NCBI RefSeq assembly: GCF_013697085.1
Contig: NZ_JACEFT010000005.1
Coordinates: 124,001 to 188,000 of the forward strand
Origin: Billgrantia kenyensis
GTDB lineage: Bacteria; Pseudomonadota; Gammaproteobacteria; Pseudomonadales; Halomonadaceae
Length of the DNA: 64,000 nt
Direction of reading: 5' to 3'
How positions within the stretch are numbered: the stretch's first letter is position 1; the number at the start of each line of letters is the position of its first letter. Both the position numbers and the translations under genes were made by a program. Under the pieces are notes generated by a model. That model saw only the letters and a program-made list of their open reading frames with translations, was not told the origin of the DNA and did no database searches. This document shows, piece by piece, positions 36,624 through 46,458 of this stretch.

Positions 36624-37829
36624 ATGAACGCCACTTCATTGCAGCGCCATGCACTTAGCGTCATCGTTCTTGCCCAGCTGTGCGGTACCTCGTTGTGGTT
36701 CTCCGTCAACGGCGTGGGTCTCTCGCTGTCGCGGGATCTCGGCTTCTCTGAGGTCGATCTCGGCCGGCTGACACTCGCCGTGCAGGCGGGCTTCATCAGC
36801 GGCACCCTGTTCATCGCCACCACCGGCCTGGCCGACCGCTTTCGCGCCAGCCGTATCTTCGCCGTCTCCTGCCTGGCGGGAGCGCTGGTCAATGCCGCCT
36901 TCGTGCTGGTGGCAGCCCAGTTTCCGCTGGCGCTGCTGCTGCGCTTCGTCACCGGGCTGTGCCTGGCCGGTATCTATCCGCTGGGCATGAAGCTGGTGAT
37001 CGGCTGGACGCCCAAGCACACCGGAGCGGCGCTCTCCTGGCTGGTGGGTATGCTCACCCTGGGGACCGCCCTGCCCCATTTGCTGCGTGGCAGTACCCTG
37101 GGTATGCCGTGGGAGTGGCCGCTGATGGGCGCCTCGCTGCTGGCCCTGCTGGGGGGTGCCATGGTGCTGCGGCTGGGCGACGGCCCGCACCTGCCGCCTT
37201 CCGCGGGCAAGGCGCGTCTTGCCGAGGGGCTTGCCGCGCTAAGGGTGAAGCACTTTCGCGCCGTGGCCGGCGGCTACTTCGGCCACTGCTGGGAACTCTA
37301 CGCCTTCTGGATGCTGACACCCTTTCTGGTCATGCGCGAAGTCGAACGGCTCGTGGCCTCCACCGATCTGGTGGCCTGGCTCTCCTTCGGTATCATTGCG
37401 CTGGGGCTGGCAGGCTGCGTGGGGGGCGGTGCGGTGAGCCGCCATTTGGGCAGTCTGTGGGTGGCGCGCTGGGCGCTGACGGCCTCCGGCATGCTATGCC
37501 TGGCCTATCCACTGCTGGCCTGGGCACCGCCGGGCATGCTGCTGGCACTGCTGTTCTTCTGGGGACTCACGGTGATCGCCGACTCGCCGCAGTTCTCGGC
37601 CCTAGCAGCGGCAACGGCGCCCCGTGAGCGGGTCGGCTCCACGCTGGCGGTGATGAACGCCATCGGCTTCGCGCTCACCATTCCCGCCATCTCGCTGACC
37701 ACGACGCTGTGGTCGCTACAGGGACTCTGGGTGCTGTGGTGGCTGTTGCCGGGACCGATCCTCGGGCTGTGGGCGCTGCGTGGCGTGAGCGGCTCGCCCG
37801 AGCAGCCCGCGCCGGCACGCCAGGCATGA
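36624..37829 (+). CDS. Major facilitator superfamily transporter
   Basis: The 401-residue protein has about 12 membrane segments and MFS loop features ('GLADRFRASRI' after helix 2; 'APRERVGSTLAVMNAIGFAL' in the C-half). The substrate is unknown. Its place between acr3 and arsR raises the possibility of arsenical efflux, as for ArsJ or ArsK, but I see no sequence feature that shows it. The CynX/YfcJ-like N-terminal region suggests a general anion or small-molecule carrier. Confidence 0.82.
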   Translation: MNATSLQRHALSVIVLAQLCGTSLWFSVNGVGLSLSRDLGFSEVDLGRLTLAVQAGFISGTLFIATTGLADRFRASRIFAVSCLAGALVNAAFVLVAAQFPLALLLRFVTGLCLAGIYPLGMKLVIGWTPKHTGAALSWLVGMLTLGTALPHLLRGSTLGMPWEWPLMGASLLALLGGAMVLRLGDGPHLPPSAGKARLAEGLAALRVKHFRAVAGGYFGHCWELYAFWMLTPFLVMREVERLVASTDLVAWLSFGIIALGLAGCVGGGAVSRHLGSLWVARWALTASGMLCLAYPLLAWAPPGMLLALLFFWGLTVIADSPQFSALAAATAPRERVGSTLAVMNAIGFALTIPAISLTTTLWSLQGLWVLWWLLPGPILGLWALRGVSGSPEQPAPARQA

Positions 37830-37856
37830 GGCCTGTTCGGATTTCTCATGCTGCGC

Positions 37857-38246
37857 CTAGCAGAGAGCGGCGCGCCGTTCGGGTCGGTTGCCCATCTCCC
37901 TTAGACGCTCTTGGAGGCTGGCCAGGCGCGGCGCCTCCCCTTTCTCCGCCGCTGCCAGCACCTCGGCCACCCAGCCCGGCAGCTCGTCCGAAAGTCGGTA
38001 GTAAACCCACTGTCCCTCACGGCGATCGCTAAGCAGGCCACAGCTGCGCAGCTGCGCCAAGTGGCGCGAGACCTTGGGCTGGGACTCCTCCAGGGCATGT
38101 GTCATCTCGCAGACGCAGAGTTCCTGCTCTCTGAGTATCAGCAGAGTCAGCGTCAGACGGGTTTCGTCACCCAGGCATTTGAGCAATCGGGCAGGTTCCA
38201 GCAAGGTCAAGGCGGTTCCCTTTGCAAAGTTGCTAAGAAGAATCAT
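37857..38246 (-). CDS. arsR: ArsR-family arsenite-responsive repressor
   Basis: The protein of up to 129 residues has a winged helix with the metal-binding 'ELCVCEMTHAL' (Cys44, Cys46) of the E. coli ArsR class and 'QPKVSRHLAQLRSCGLL' as recognition helix. ATG 38246 has GGAG eight bases upstream. TTG 38210, with AAGGGA six bases before it, gives the family-typical start MTLLEPARLLKCLGDETR, and is attractive because a TAGAAT -10-like box overlaps the ATG region. It converges on the MFS gene and lies 58 bp after pstB on the same strand. Confidence 0.9.
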   Translation of the reverse strand: MILLSNFAKGTALTLLEPARLLKCLGDETRLTLTLLILREQELCVCEMTHALEESQPKVSRHLAQLRSCGLLSDRREGQWVYYRLSDELPGWVAEVLAAAEKGEAPRLASLQERLREMGNRPERRAALC

Positions 38247-38304
38247 TTATTCTACTCCAACCCCTGCGGGACCAACAGCCACGCTTCCTTGAGCAGGGTC
38301 TGGC

Positions 38305-39123
38305 TCAACCATATCGACCGGTAATGTAATCCTCGGTCTGCTTCTTCTCCGGCTCGGTGAACAGCTTGTTGGTTTCATCGAATTCGACCAGCTCGCCAAG
38401 ATACATGAAAGCCGTGTAATCGGAGACCCGAGCTGCCTGCTGCATGTTATGCGTCACAATGACGATGGTGTACTGCTCCTTGAGCTCATTGATCAGCTCC
38501 TCGATCTTGAGCGTGGAGATGGGGTCGAGGGCAGAGGCAGGCTCATCGAGCAGAATCACCTCGGGTTCGATGGCAATGGCACGTGCTATCACCAGGCGCT
38601 GCTGTTGCCCCCCAGACAACCCGAAGGCGTTATCGTTGAGTCGATCCTTCACTTCGTCCCACAGCGCGGCTCCACGCAGCGAGCGCTCCACCACTTCGTC
38701 GAGCACCGCCCTGCTGCTGACCCCCTGCAGTCGCAAGCCGTAGGCAACGTTCTCATAAATCGACTTGGGAAACGGGTTGGGTTTCTGAAAAACCATGCCA
38801 ACCTTGCGGCGCAGCTCTGCCACATCGACACCTCGAGCATAGATATCCTCCCCGTCGAGTAAAATCTCTCCTTCGACGCGACACGCATCAACCAGGTCGT
38901 TCATGCGGTTGAAGCAGCGCAGCAGCGTCGACTTGCCACAGCCGGATGGACCGATGAAGGCCGTGACCCGGTTGCGTGGGATATCCAGGTTGATGCCCTT
39001 GAGCGCCTGGTCCTTGCCGTAGTAAAGGTCAAGGTTTCGTACCTTGAAGGTGACATCCTTCATGTCAGAAACGGATCCAACATGACTGGCGACAGGGCGT
39101 GGGGCGGTGGTCATCGAATTCAT
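38305..39123 (-). CDS. pstB: Phosphate ABC transporter ATP-binding protein PstB
   Basis: PstB energises high-affinity phosphate uptake. The 272-residue ATPase has Walker A '[19 protein letters not shown]', '[18 protein letters not shown]' (PstB-specific Q-loop context), signature 'LSGGQQQR' and Walker B '[13 protein letters not shown]'. It is last in pstSCAB. phoU, which often follows pstB, is absent here. A weak TTGAGC/GCTCAA stem overlaps the stop codon. Confidence 0.96.
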   Translation of the reverse strand: MNSMTTAPRPVASHVGSVSDMKDVTFKVRNLDLYYGKDQALKGINLDIPRNRVTAFIGPSGCGKSTLLRCFNRMNDLVDACRVEGEILLDGEDIYARGVDVAELRRKVGMVFQKPNPFPKSIYENVAYGLRLQGVSSRAVLDEVVERSLRGAALWDEVKDRLNDNAFGLSGGQQQRLVIARAIAIEPEVILLDEPASALDPISTLKIEELINELKEQYTIVIVTHNMQQAARVSDYTAFMYLGELVEFDETNKLFTEPEKKQTEDYITGRYG

Positions 39124-39186
39124 TGTCTCTCTCGTATTCCGGTAGCCGTGGGTATCCGCAGCTGCTGCATGGCCAAGGGCCGGGGG

Positions 39187-40863
39187 TCAGTCAGAGGCGG
39201 CACGATAGCGCTCACGTAAGCGGTTGCGAATGCTGATGGCAGTCAGGTTGAGGACCACGATCAACAGCACCAGCACCAGCGCAGTGGCATAGACCAGTGG
39301 GCGCGCAGCCTCGACGTTGGGGCTCTGGAACCCGACGTCGTAGATATGGAAGCCCAAGTGCATGATCTGACGATCCAGGTGAACGAAGGGAAAGGTCCCA
39401 TCGATTGGCAGCGTAGGAGCCAGCTTGACCACCCCCACCAGCATCAGCGGCGCGACTTCGCCGGCGGCCCGCGCAATGGCCAGGATCATGCCGGTCATCA
39501 TGGCAGGCGTTGCCAACGGCACCACCACTTTCCACAGTGTCTCGGACTTGGTGGCCCCCAGCGCCAGGGAGCCTTGGCGGATACTGGTGGGGATCCTAGC
39601 CAAGCCCTCTTCGGTCGAGACGATCACTACCGGCAGGGTCAGTAGCGCCAGGGTCAGCGAGGCCCAGACCAGTGCCGGGGAGCCGAAGGTAGGCGACGGC
39701 AACCTGTCCGAGTAGAAGAGTTCATCGATGGAGCCACCCAGGGTATAGATAAAGAACCCCAAGCCGAAGACGCCATAGACAATGGAGGGCACCCCGGCGA
39801 GGTTGTAAACCGAGATGCGGATCAGGCGCAGCATGGGCCCCTGCCTGGCATATTCGCGCAGATAGATGGCGGCCAGCACGCCGAAGGGACTGACGATCAT
39901 CGACATCAGCAGCACCATGGTCACGGTGCCGAAGATCGCCGGGAAGATCCCGCCAGCGGTGTTGGCCTCGCGGGGCTCGCCGCTGACGAAAGCCCAGAAC
40001 TGCTGTACATATTCAACCGTTTTTTCGCTCAGCGATAGACTATTGGGCTGTACGGCACGCACGATATCCCCGATGCGAATCTGCACCTCCTGCCCCCCGG
40101 TGACCGTCGCCACCAGGGTGTCTCGACGCAGCTCGCTACGCAGCACATCGATCTCTCCACGCAGCGTCCGGAACGCTTCCTGCAGGCTCTCCTGACGCGC
40201 CGCGATATTTTCCAGCTCCACCTCACGCACGCCCGGATCGATATCGGGATCACGCTGCAGGGCTCGCTCACGCAGGCGCAATTCCTCCATTTCCGCACTG
40301 ATCGCCCCGACCTCGTTACGCTCGATCCGACGCAGCTCGCGGAACAGCGTATTGGCTCGCTCGACACGCACCTGCAGCGCGTCCCACAGCCCCTCGCCCT
40401 CGGCGACCACCTCACCCTCTTCCAGCACACGCAGCGGATAGCCGAAGAAATCCCCCCATTCGCGCCGCTCCAGGCGCATGGCATCCGGGGGAGCCTGCCA
40501 CTCGGACATCTGCAGCTCCGCATACCAGGCGAAGTCTTGGCCGGTCACATCGCGATTGCCCTGCTTGATCAGATGTCGGGTAACCAGGTCGTCATCACCC
40601 AATTCCGGCGGCACGGAGATTCCAGCATCCCGCGCCACGGTTACCGGGATGGTCTCGGAGCGTACATGCTCCCCCATTACCATCTGACCGATACCGAGAT
40701 CAGGATCGCCCACCTGAAACTCGACGATCTCGCTCGGATAGAAGTGACTCAGGCCACGCACGGCGATCAAGCCAATCAGGCCCAGCACCATGATGATGGA
40801 GACTGCCACCGCGCCGGCATTCAACCAGACCCAGGGGGCACCGCTTTTCCACCAGACTTTCAT
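39187..40863 (-). CDS. pstA: Phosphate ABC transporter permease PstA, long form
   Basis: The 558-residue permease has an N-terminal helix (about 13-36), a long periplasmic insert with a predicted coiled coil (about 165-245, rich in E/R/L) and the C-terminal permease domain (about 305-558). The conserved cytoplasmic loop is 'IRQGSLALGATKSETLWKVVVP'. The long insert is absent from E. coli PstA (about 296 residues) but is common in Pseudomonas and marine gammaproteobacteria. It starts 15 bp after pstC. Confidence 0.94.
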   Translation of the reverse strand: MKVWWKSGAPWVWLNAGAVAVSIIMVLGLIGLIAVRGLSHFYPSEIVEFQVGDPDLGIGQMVMGEHVRSETIPVTVARDAGISVPPELGDDDLVTRHLIKQGNRDVTGQDFAWYAELQMSEWQAPPDAMRLERREWGDFFGYPLRVLEEGEVVAEGEGLWDALQVRVERANTLFRELRRIERNEVGAISAEMEELRLRERALQRDPDIDPGVREVELENIAARQESLQEAFRTLRGEIDVLRSELRRDTLVATVTGGQEVQIRIGDIVRAVQPNSLSLSEKTVEYVQQFWAFVSGEPREANTAGGIFPAIFGTVTMVLLMSMIVSPFGVLAAIYLREYARQGPMLRLIRISVYNLAGVPSIVYGVFGLGFFIYTLGGSIDELFYSDRLPSPTFGSPALVWASLTLALLTLPVVIVSTEEGLARIPTSIRQGSLALGATKSETLWKVVVPLATPAMMTGMILAIARAAGEVAPLMLVGVVKLAPTLPIDGTFPFVHLDRQIMHLGFHIYDVGFQSPNVEAARPLVYATALVLVLLIVVLNLTAISIRNRLRERYRAASD

Positions 40864-40878
40864 CGTACTCTCCCGGAA

Positions 40879-43167
40879 TCAGAGGTTGCCGTAGCGCTTA
40901 CGCAGCCGTTGGCGAATAATCTCGGCAAGGGTGTTCACCACGAAGGTCATGGCCAGCAGGACGAGGGCGGCCAGGAACAGGACCCGGAAGTGGCTAGACC
41001 CCACGGCGGACTCCGTAAGCTCGACGGCGATATTGGCCGACAGGGTGCGCATGCCCTCGAAGATGTTGAAGTTCATGATCGGGCTGTTGCCGGTCGCCAT
41101 CAGCACGATCATGGTTTCCCCCACCGCCCGACCGAAGCCCATCATGACCGCGGAAAACATGCCGATGCTGGCGGTGGGCAGTACCACGCCAACCACGGTC
41201 TGCCAGCGGGTGGCCCCCAGCGCCAGCGATCCCTGGGTCAGATGCTTGGGCACGTTGAACACGGCATCCTCGGCGATGGAAAAGATTGTCGGAATCACCG
41301 CGAAGCCCATGGCGATACCCACCACCAAGGCGTTGCGCTGGTCATAGCTGATGCCGGTGTCGGTCAGCCACTGGCGCAAACTGCCGTCGAAGAACAGGAT
41401 CTCCACATAAGGACTGGCGGAGACGCAGGCCCAGCCCACCAGGATGATGACCGGCATCAGAAGCACCGCCTCCCAGCCGTCCGGTACACGGGTCCGCAGC
41501 CCTTCGGGCAGGCGACTCCAGAGGTAGGCGAAGGCCAGCATGGCAATGGGCATCAGGAGCAGGATACTGAACACTGCCGGCAGGCGATTCTCGATGAAGG
41601 GCGCCAGCCATAGGCCGGCCAGGAAGCCGAGGATCACCGTGGGCAGGGCCTCCATCACCTCGATGGTGGGCTTGACCTTGCCGCGCAGTTTGGGCGACAT
41701 GAAATACGCAGTGTAGATCGCCCCCATCAGCGCCAGCGGGGTGGCGAACAGCATGGCATAGAAGGCCGCCTTGAGGGTGCCGAGGGTCAGCGGCACCAGG
41801 CTCATCTTGGGCTCGAACTCATCGCCCCCCGCCGAGGACTGCCAGACAAAGCGTGGCTGGCTGCTCCCTTCGTACCACACCCGCTGCCACAGCGATGAGA
41901 AGGAGATATCGGGGTGGCGATTGCTTACGCTGGCCACCTGCAGCTGCTGATTCTCATCCACCAGCAGCGCCATTGAGTTGACCGGCGAGATGGCAATCCC
42001 AGAGAACGGCCCCTGAACCATCTGGGCATCGAAAACGTCGGCAGACGCCGTCGCGTGATGAATTCCCAGGTTCCCCCGGGCATCCCCGACCAAAAAGCCC
42101 CGCCGCGCGTACTCCGCCTCGATATGGGTAATCGGCGCATCATAGCGGGCAAAGTCGCGGATATGGGTCAGTTCGTGACGGTTATGGTCATCGCGAACCG
42201 GGAAGTACTGGCGCACCTGGCCATCCGAGGTTCCGGCAACGAGCGATACCGTGCCATTGAGCAGCGCCATTTCCGTGACGTAGCCGTTGCCGGAAACCTG
42301 AACCGCACCACGGTAGTCGGGATTGCTCAAGTTGCCGATATCGTAGTGATGGATGTTGCCTGTGTCATCGGAAACGTAGAGGTGACGAAAGCGGTTGTCG
42401 ATCAGGATCTGGCGCGCCCGACCGTCAAACCCGGGAAGTTCGACCGTGGTCTGCTCCACGCTTACCTCTCCGGTCATGATGTTCTCCCGGCGCTCGAATG
42501 ACGACACCAAGAGAGTGCCATCATCCAGCTCGGCTGCCGCGTAGATGCCGCGATCGCTTACCTGAAGCCCAAGCACCTGAATTGCACGCCCCTCCTCGTC
42601 CAGGGTCAAGGGCGACTCGCCGAGAGGAAACGTCAGCTCCGGCTCGATATGCCGCAGGTTATCGGGGTAGGTGATTGCGTACTCGATCTGGCCGAGGCTG
42701 AGCTCACCGCTATCATAGCCGTAGGCAAAGGAGCGTGTCGTGGCGAAGCCGGTAGCGAAGGCGGTCGTTTGCGCCGCCTCCGGGCGCGGAACCTCAAAAG
42801 CGGTGCGAGGAGAGCCATCCTCCAACTCGAAAAAAGTGATCCGCCCGGTGTCGGTGAAGCTTGCCCCCAAGGTGTCATGACGATCGATGGTCAGATGCTC
42901 CAGCGTCTCATCACTTTCCACCCCGGGCGTGGCATAGCTTTGCACGGTGGATACCTGAGCCGGCTTGAACAGCGGCATGATTTCAGAGAAGAGGTAGACA
43001 AAGATCATCCCCAGGGCGAACACGACGCCGATACCGGCGGCGCCGATACCGTAGCGAGAAGCGCCATCCCGAAACGCGCGTTTGCGCCGCAAGCGCTCGC
43101 GCTGTTCGGGGCTGGGCAGCAGTGATCTGCCTTTAACCGAGGCGGGGAGCTGGGACAGGTCAGTCAT
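40879..43167 (-). CDS. pstC: Phosphate ABC transporter permease PstC, long form
   Basis: The 762-residue protein has an N-terminal cytoplasmic tail and one helix, then a periplasmic domain of roughly 390 residues, then the permease domain (about 455-762) with the 'LTQGSLALGATRWQTVVGVVLPTA' coupling loop. The periplasmic domain has repeated short strand motifs that suggest a beta-propeller, which is inference. ATG 43167 is chosen over an upstream ATG that would read through the Pho box. A perfect Pho box at 43222-43239 gives it its own promoter. Confidence 0.94.
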   Translation of the reverse strand: MTDLSQLPASVKGRSLLPSPEQRERLRRKRAFRDGASRYGIGAAGIGVVFALGMIFVYLFSEIMPLFKPAQVSTVQSYATPGVESDETLEHLTIDRHDTLGASFTDTGRITFFELEDGSPRTAFEVPRPEAAQTTAFATGFATTRSFAYGYDSGELSLGQIEYAITYPDNLRHIEPELTFPLGESPLTLDEEGRAIQVLGLQVSDRGIYAAAELDDGTLLVSSFERRENIMTGEVSVEQTTVELPGFDGRARQILIDNRFRHLYVSDDTGNIHHYDIGNLSNPDYRGAVQVSGNGYVTEMALLNGTVSLVAGTSDGQVRQYFPVRDDHNRHELTHIRDFARYDAPITHIEAEYARRGFLVGDARGNLGIHHATASADVFDAQMVQGPFSGIAISPVNSMALLVDENQQLQVASVSNRHPDISFSSLWQRVWYEGSSQPRFVWQSSAGGDEFEPKMSLVPLTLGTLKAAFYAMLFATPLALMGAIYTAYFMSPKLRGKVKPTIEVMEALPTVILGFLAGLWLAPFIENRLPAVFSILLLMPIAMLAFAYLWSRLPEGLRTRVPDGWEAVLLMPVIILVGWACVSASPYVEILFFDGSLRQWLTDTGISYDQRNALVVGIAMGFAVIPTIFSIAEDAVFNVPKHLTQGSLALGATRWQTVVGVVLPTASIGMFSAVMMGFGRAVGETMIVLMATGNSPIMNFNIFEGMRTLSANIAVELTESAVGSSHFRVLFLAALVLLAMTFVVNTLAEIIRQRLRKRYGNL

Positions 43168-43205
43168 AATGGATGGGTTATCCCGACAGTAGAAACGATA
43201 GGCAG

Positions 43206-43239
43206 AGAGTAAGCAGGGTGCATGACAGTCATGTGACAG
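43206..43239 (-). promoter_or_regulatory. Pho box and -10 of the pstC promoter
   Basis: On the minus strand CTGTCAC-ATGA-CTGTCAT (43239-43222) is a perfect 7-4-7 PhoB direct repeat. After ten bases comes TACTCT (43211-43206) as -10, the normal geometry of a PhoB-activated promoter. This would allow pstCAB expression independent of pstS. Confidence 0.85.
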
Positions 43240-43257
43240 ACCGGCCCAGAATGCCGA

Positions 43258-43277
43258 AGGGGCGCCGAAGCGCCCCT
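43258..43277 (-). terminator. UUCG-capped hairpin between pstS and pstC
   Basis: AGGGGCGC-TTCG-GCGCCCCT on the minus strand is an 8-bp stem capped by the very stable UUCG tetraloop, 25 bp after the pstS stop. It has no T-run. It probably blocks 3' exonuclease and stabilises pstS mRNA, or partially attenuates read-through. Confidence 0.75.
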
Positions 43278-43301
43278 GGTCACACACTTAAGTTCAGGCG
43301 A

Positions 43302-44258
43302 TCAGTCGAGGCCCAGCTCGCCACGCACCCGGCTGGCCACGCGCTCGGGCAGCGGAATGTAGCCATCGCGGGCGGTCACTTCCTGGCCCTGCTGGGAGAG
43401 CACCATGCGCAGGAATTCAGCCTGTTGAGGTGCAAGATCCTCATTGGGGTGCTTGTTGACGTAGACGAACAAGAAGCGGGACAGCGGGTAGTCCTCATGG
43501 TCCACCGGGTAGGCTTCCTCACCTTCATCGCGAGCCACCGGCACGGCACGTACCTGGGAAGTGATGTAGCCGATACCGGAGTAGCCGATACCATTGATCG
43601 ACTCGCTCACGCCCTGCACCACAGAAGCGGAGCCCGGCTGCTCGTTGATGGCGTCCTTGAAATCACCGCCGCACAGAGCGTTCTCGGCGAAGAAGGCGTA
43701 GGTGCCGGAGACGGCGTTACGGCTGTAGAGGGTGAAGTCACGATTCTCCCAGGCGCCATCCAGACCCAGCTGGCCCCAACGGGTAATGTCCTGATCGTAG
43801 CCGCAGCGGCGGGTATCGGAGAAGATCGCGTCGACCTGCGGCAGAGTGATGCTCTCCAGGGGGTTGTCCTGGTTGACGTAGACTGCCAGAGCATCGATGG
43901 CCACCGGCACCATGGTCGGTGGATAGCCGAAGCGATCTTCGAAGGCCTGGATCTCCGAAGTACGCATCTCGCGGCTCATGGGACCGAACTGAGCGGTACC
44001 TTCGGTCAACGCCGTGGGGGCGGTACCTGAGCCGGCACCCTGAATCTGAATATTGATATTGGGATAGAAGCCGGCAAACTCTTCGGCCCACAGGGTCATC
44101 AGGTTATTCAGGGTATCGGAACCGATACTGGTCATGTTGCCCGAGATACCGCTGACGGGCTCGTATTCGGGGAGATCGGGATCGACACGATCCGCCAGAG
44201 CGGCAGAAGCAACGAATGAGGCACCGATGACAGCAGCGGCGATTACCTTCAGTTTCAT
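43302..44258 (-). CDS. pstS: Periplasmic phosphate-binding protein PstS
   Basis: The 318-residue protein has a Sec signal peptide ([19 protein letters not shown], cleavage near ALA|D). Phosphate-binding sequences are '[12 protein letters not shown]', '[19 protein letters not shown]' and '[12 protein letters not shown]'. It belongs to the Pseudomonas-like PstS/PhoX type. ATG 44258 has GGAGA five bases before it; the open frame upstream to 44558 is spurious. A PhoB-type promoter lies about 80 bp upstream. Confidence 0.95.
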   Translation of the reverse strand: MKLKVIAAAVIGASFVASAALADRVDPDLPEYEPVSGISGNMTSIGSDTLNNLMTLWAEEFAGFYPNINIQIQGAGSGTAPTALTEGTAQFGPMSREMRTSEIQAFEDRFGYPPTMVPVAIDALAVYVNQDNPLESITLPQVDAIFSDTRRCGYDQDITRWGQLGLDGAWENRDFTLYSRNAVSGTYAFFAENALCGGDFKDAINEQPGSASVVQGVSESINGIGYSGIGYITSQVRAVPVARDEGEEAYPVDHEDYPLSRFLFVYVNKHPNEDLAPQQAEFLRMVLSQQGQEVTARDGYIPLPERVASRVRGELGLD

Positions 44259-44336
44259 CTTTGTCTCCACATTTTTTCTAGCGCTGTAGTTGCAGCGTTG
44301 GGGGTCGATCACGCGTCTCGTGACTCGATGGCTGTG

Positions 44337-44370
44337 ACTATAGGGAGACGAAATGACACTTAGGTGACAT
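44337..44370 (-). promoter_or_regulatory. Pho box and -10 of the pstS promoter
   Basis: ATGTCAC-CTAA-GTGTCAT (44370-44353) on the minus strand is a 7-4-7 PhoB site, and ten bases later comes TATAGT (44342-44337) as -10. A weaker second box (CTGTCAC-AGAA-GGTTCAT, 44402-44385) lies upstream. Phosphate starvation control of pstS is expected. Confidence 0.85.
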
Positions 44371-44407
44371 TGGCGCGAGGTTTGATGAACCTTCTGTGAC
44401 AGTCGCG

Positions 44408-45142
44408 CTAGATCAATAGCCCAAGTGCCGCCAGCGTGCACAGCGCCAGTGAGGCGCCCTGCAGAAGGCGCCGGTCGAGGCGATGGGCGATACTTGCGGC
44501 CAGGGCATTGCCGGCCAGCACAGCAGGCAGGAAGGTGAGCGCCAGCCCCAGGTGCCACAGGCGGACCTGGCCGGCCAGCGCGAGGGTGGCCAGGGTCATC
44601 AACGAGGTGACGATGAAGAAGGCAGAAAGGTTGCCGCGTAACCGATCAGGCGACAGGCCATGCAACAGCAGCACCAGAGGAGGCCCGCCGATGGCGGCCA
44701 CGGTGCCGAAGATCCCCGAGAGCACGCCGGCACCGAACAGGCTGGCCCGGTTGACCGGCAAGCGAAAGCGAAACAGGGTCACCGCCACGGCGAACAGCAC
44801 GCTTGCGGCAATGAACTTCTCCAGCACGACCATGGGTGCGGCCAGCAACAGCCACAGGCCGAGCACGTTGCCGGGAAGCCTGCCGACCAATGCCATGCCG
44901 ATCTCGCCGATACGCACTTCCTGTAGGTAATGTCGCACCATCATCAGTGACACGGTGAGGCCGAACAGCACCAGGATCACCGGCACCAGACGCGGCTCCA
45001 GCATTAGCAGCAGCGGCGCGCCTACCACCGCCAGGCCGAAGCCGGTGGCACGCTGCACGAAGGCACCCAGGGCGAGCACCAGCGCACAGCCGAGCCAGAT
45101 GGTCGGCGGCATGTCGAGCCAGTGCAGGAGTGCATCAGGCAT
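44408..45142 (-). CDS. TSUP-family (TauE/SafE) membrane transporter
   Basis: The 244-residue protein has about seven to eight membrane helices and TSUP repeats, visible as '[18 protein letters not shown]' type text at the N-terminus and '[26 protein letters not shown]' in the second half. TSUP members export sulfite, sulfoacetate or related organic anions. The substrate here is undetermined. It overlaps the upstream MFS gene by 8 bp, so the two are expressed together. Confidence 0.87.
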   Translation of the reverse strand: MPDALLHWLDMPPTIWLGCALVLALGAFVQRATGFGLAVVGAPLLLMLEPRLVPVILVLFGLTVSLMMVRHYLQEVRIGEIGMALVGRLPGNVLGLWLLLAAPMVVLEKFIAASVLFAVAVTLFRFRLPVNRASLFGAGVLSGIFGTVAAIGGPPLVLLLHGLSPDRLRGNLSAFFIVTSLMTLATLALAGQVRLWHLGLALTFLPAVLAGNALAASIAHRLDRRLLQGASLALCTLAALGLLI

Positions 45143-46319
45143 ATGCGGTGCGCCCGGCCAGTCGCGACAGCATGATATTGCCGAACAGCGAGGCCACCAC
45201 CATGGTCAGCGCCATGGGCCACAGGTTCTCGATCTCGAAGGCCCCTACCATGACACCGGCCAGCGCTGCCGCGCCGAACTTGGCCGCCCCCATCAGCGCC
45301 GTGGCCGTAGCGCTCATGTGGCCGAAGTGATCCAGCAGCAGCGCCATGGCGTTGGGCGAAATCAACCCGATCATGCTCGAATAGAGCATCACCAGCACCA
45401 CCACGACCGGCAGGCTCGCCAGGCCTGTGGACACCGCTATCACCAGCAGTACGCTCGCCACCAGCTGCACGGCGAGCCCGAGATAGAGGTTCTGCAGCGG
45501 CGCCCGGAACCTCAGCAGGTGGATGTTGATACGGTTCGAGAGCGCGATGAAGATGACGTTCACCCCAAGCACGAAGGGATAGCTGGCCGGCGACAGGCCG
45601 AAGTACTCCATGTAGACGAAGGGCGACGCGGTGACGAAGGCGAACAGGCCGCCAAACGAGGCCGCCACGGCGCAGATATACCCCAGCCCCTCCCTGTGGC
45701 GCATTACGCTGGAATAGTTGCGCAGCACCTGGGCAAGCGACGCCGTGGGCTGATTCGGGTCGCGAGTCTCAGGCAGCTGAGTCGACATCAGCCACAGCAG
45801 GAAGGCCGCGTAGGCGGCCAGGAAAATGAAGATGATGCGCCAGCCGGAGAGATAGAGCAGCGCACTACCGACCAGTGGTGCCACCAGCGGCGCCAGCATC
45901 ATGATCATGGCCATGGTGGAGATGACGCTGGCGGCCTGGCGCCCGCTGAAGCAATCGCGCACGATGGCCGCTGAATTGACCACACAGGCCCCTCCCCCGA
46001 GCGCCTGCACAAAGCGCCACGCCAGGAGTTCGGTTAGCGTACCTACCGTCGCCAGCATCAGGCTGGCGAGCAGGAACACCACCAACCCGGCCAGCAGCAC
46101 CGGCTTGCGCCCGATCCGGTCGGAGACCGGGCCGAACAGCAGTTGGCCGATGGCGAAGCCAGCCAGGAACACGCTGATAGAGAGCTCGGTATGGTGAATG
46201 CTGGCACCGACGCTGGCTGCCAGCGCTCCCATGGCAGGCAGGTAGGCATCGATGGCGAAGGGCGCCAGCGCAGTATTGATCGCTACCAGAAGGGAGACGC
46301 GTCCGGGTGTGAGGGTCAA
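45135..46319 (-). CDS. Bcr/CflA-family drug-resistance MFS transporter
   Basis: The 394-residue, 12-helix DHA1-type antiporter has the family pattern 'FAIDAYLPAMGALAASVGAS', motif A 'GPVSDRIGRKPVLLAGL' and 'RFVQALGGGACVVNSAAIVRD' (motif C region). Bcr/CflA proteins export bicyclomycin, chloramphenicol, sulfonamides or dipeptides. The co-transcribed TSUP exporter suggests a paired efflux unit, which is inference. Confidence 0.88.
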   Translation of the reverse strand: MTLTPGRVSLLVAINTALAPFAIDAYLPAMGALAASVGASIHHTELSISVFLAGFAIGQLLFGPVSDRIGRKPVLLAGLVVFLLASLMLATVGTLTELLAWRFVQALGGGACVVNSAAIVRDCFSGRQAASVISTMAMIMMLAPLVAPLVGSALLYLSGWRIIFIFLAAYAAFLLWLMSTQLPETRDPNQPTASLAQVLRNYSSVMRHREGLGYICAVAASFGGLFAFVTASPFVYMEYFGLSPASYPFVLGVNVIFIALSNRINIHLLRFRAPLQNLYLGLAVQLVASVLLVIAVSTGLASLPVVVVLVMLYSSMIGLISPNAMALLLDHFGHMSATATALMGAAKFGAAALAGVMVGAFEIENLWPMALTMVVASLFGNIMLSRLAGRTAYA

Positions 46320-46458
46320 GGCAGCTCCGTGTGCGGAAAGAAAGATAGGTCGCTAATGAGTTTAGCATGCCAGAGACATTTGCCTCACCTGCAGGGTGCA
46401 GAAAGCGCCACGGCCTTGCTAAAGTGATTCAAACCATCACGCCACCGAAGGGAGTTCC

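Noticed and set aside
38289..38308. Terminator after pstB
   Set aside because: Only a 6-bp stem overlapping the stop codon and no T-run; too weak to call.
44385..44402. Second Pho box upstream of pstS
   Set aside because: Only one half-site is good and its distance from the first box is off the 11-bp period, so it was noted in the pstS promoter entry and not listed separately.
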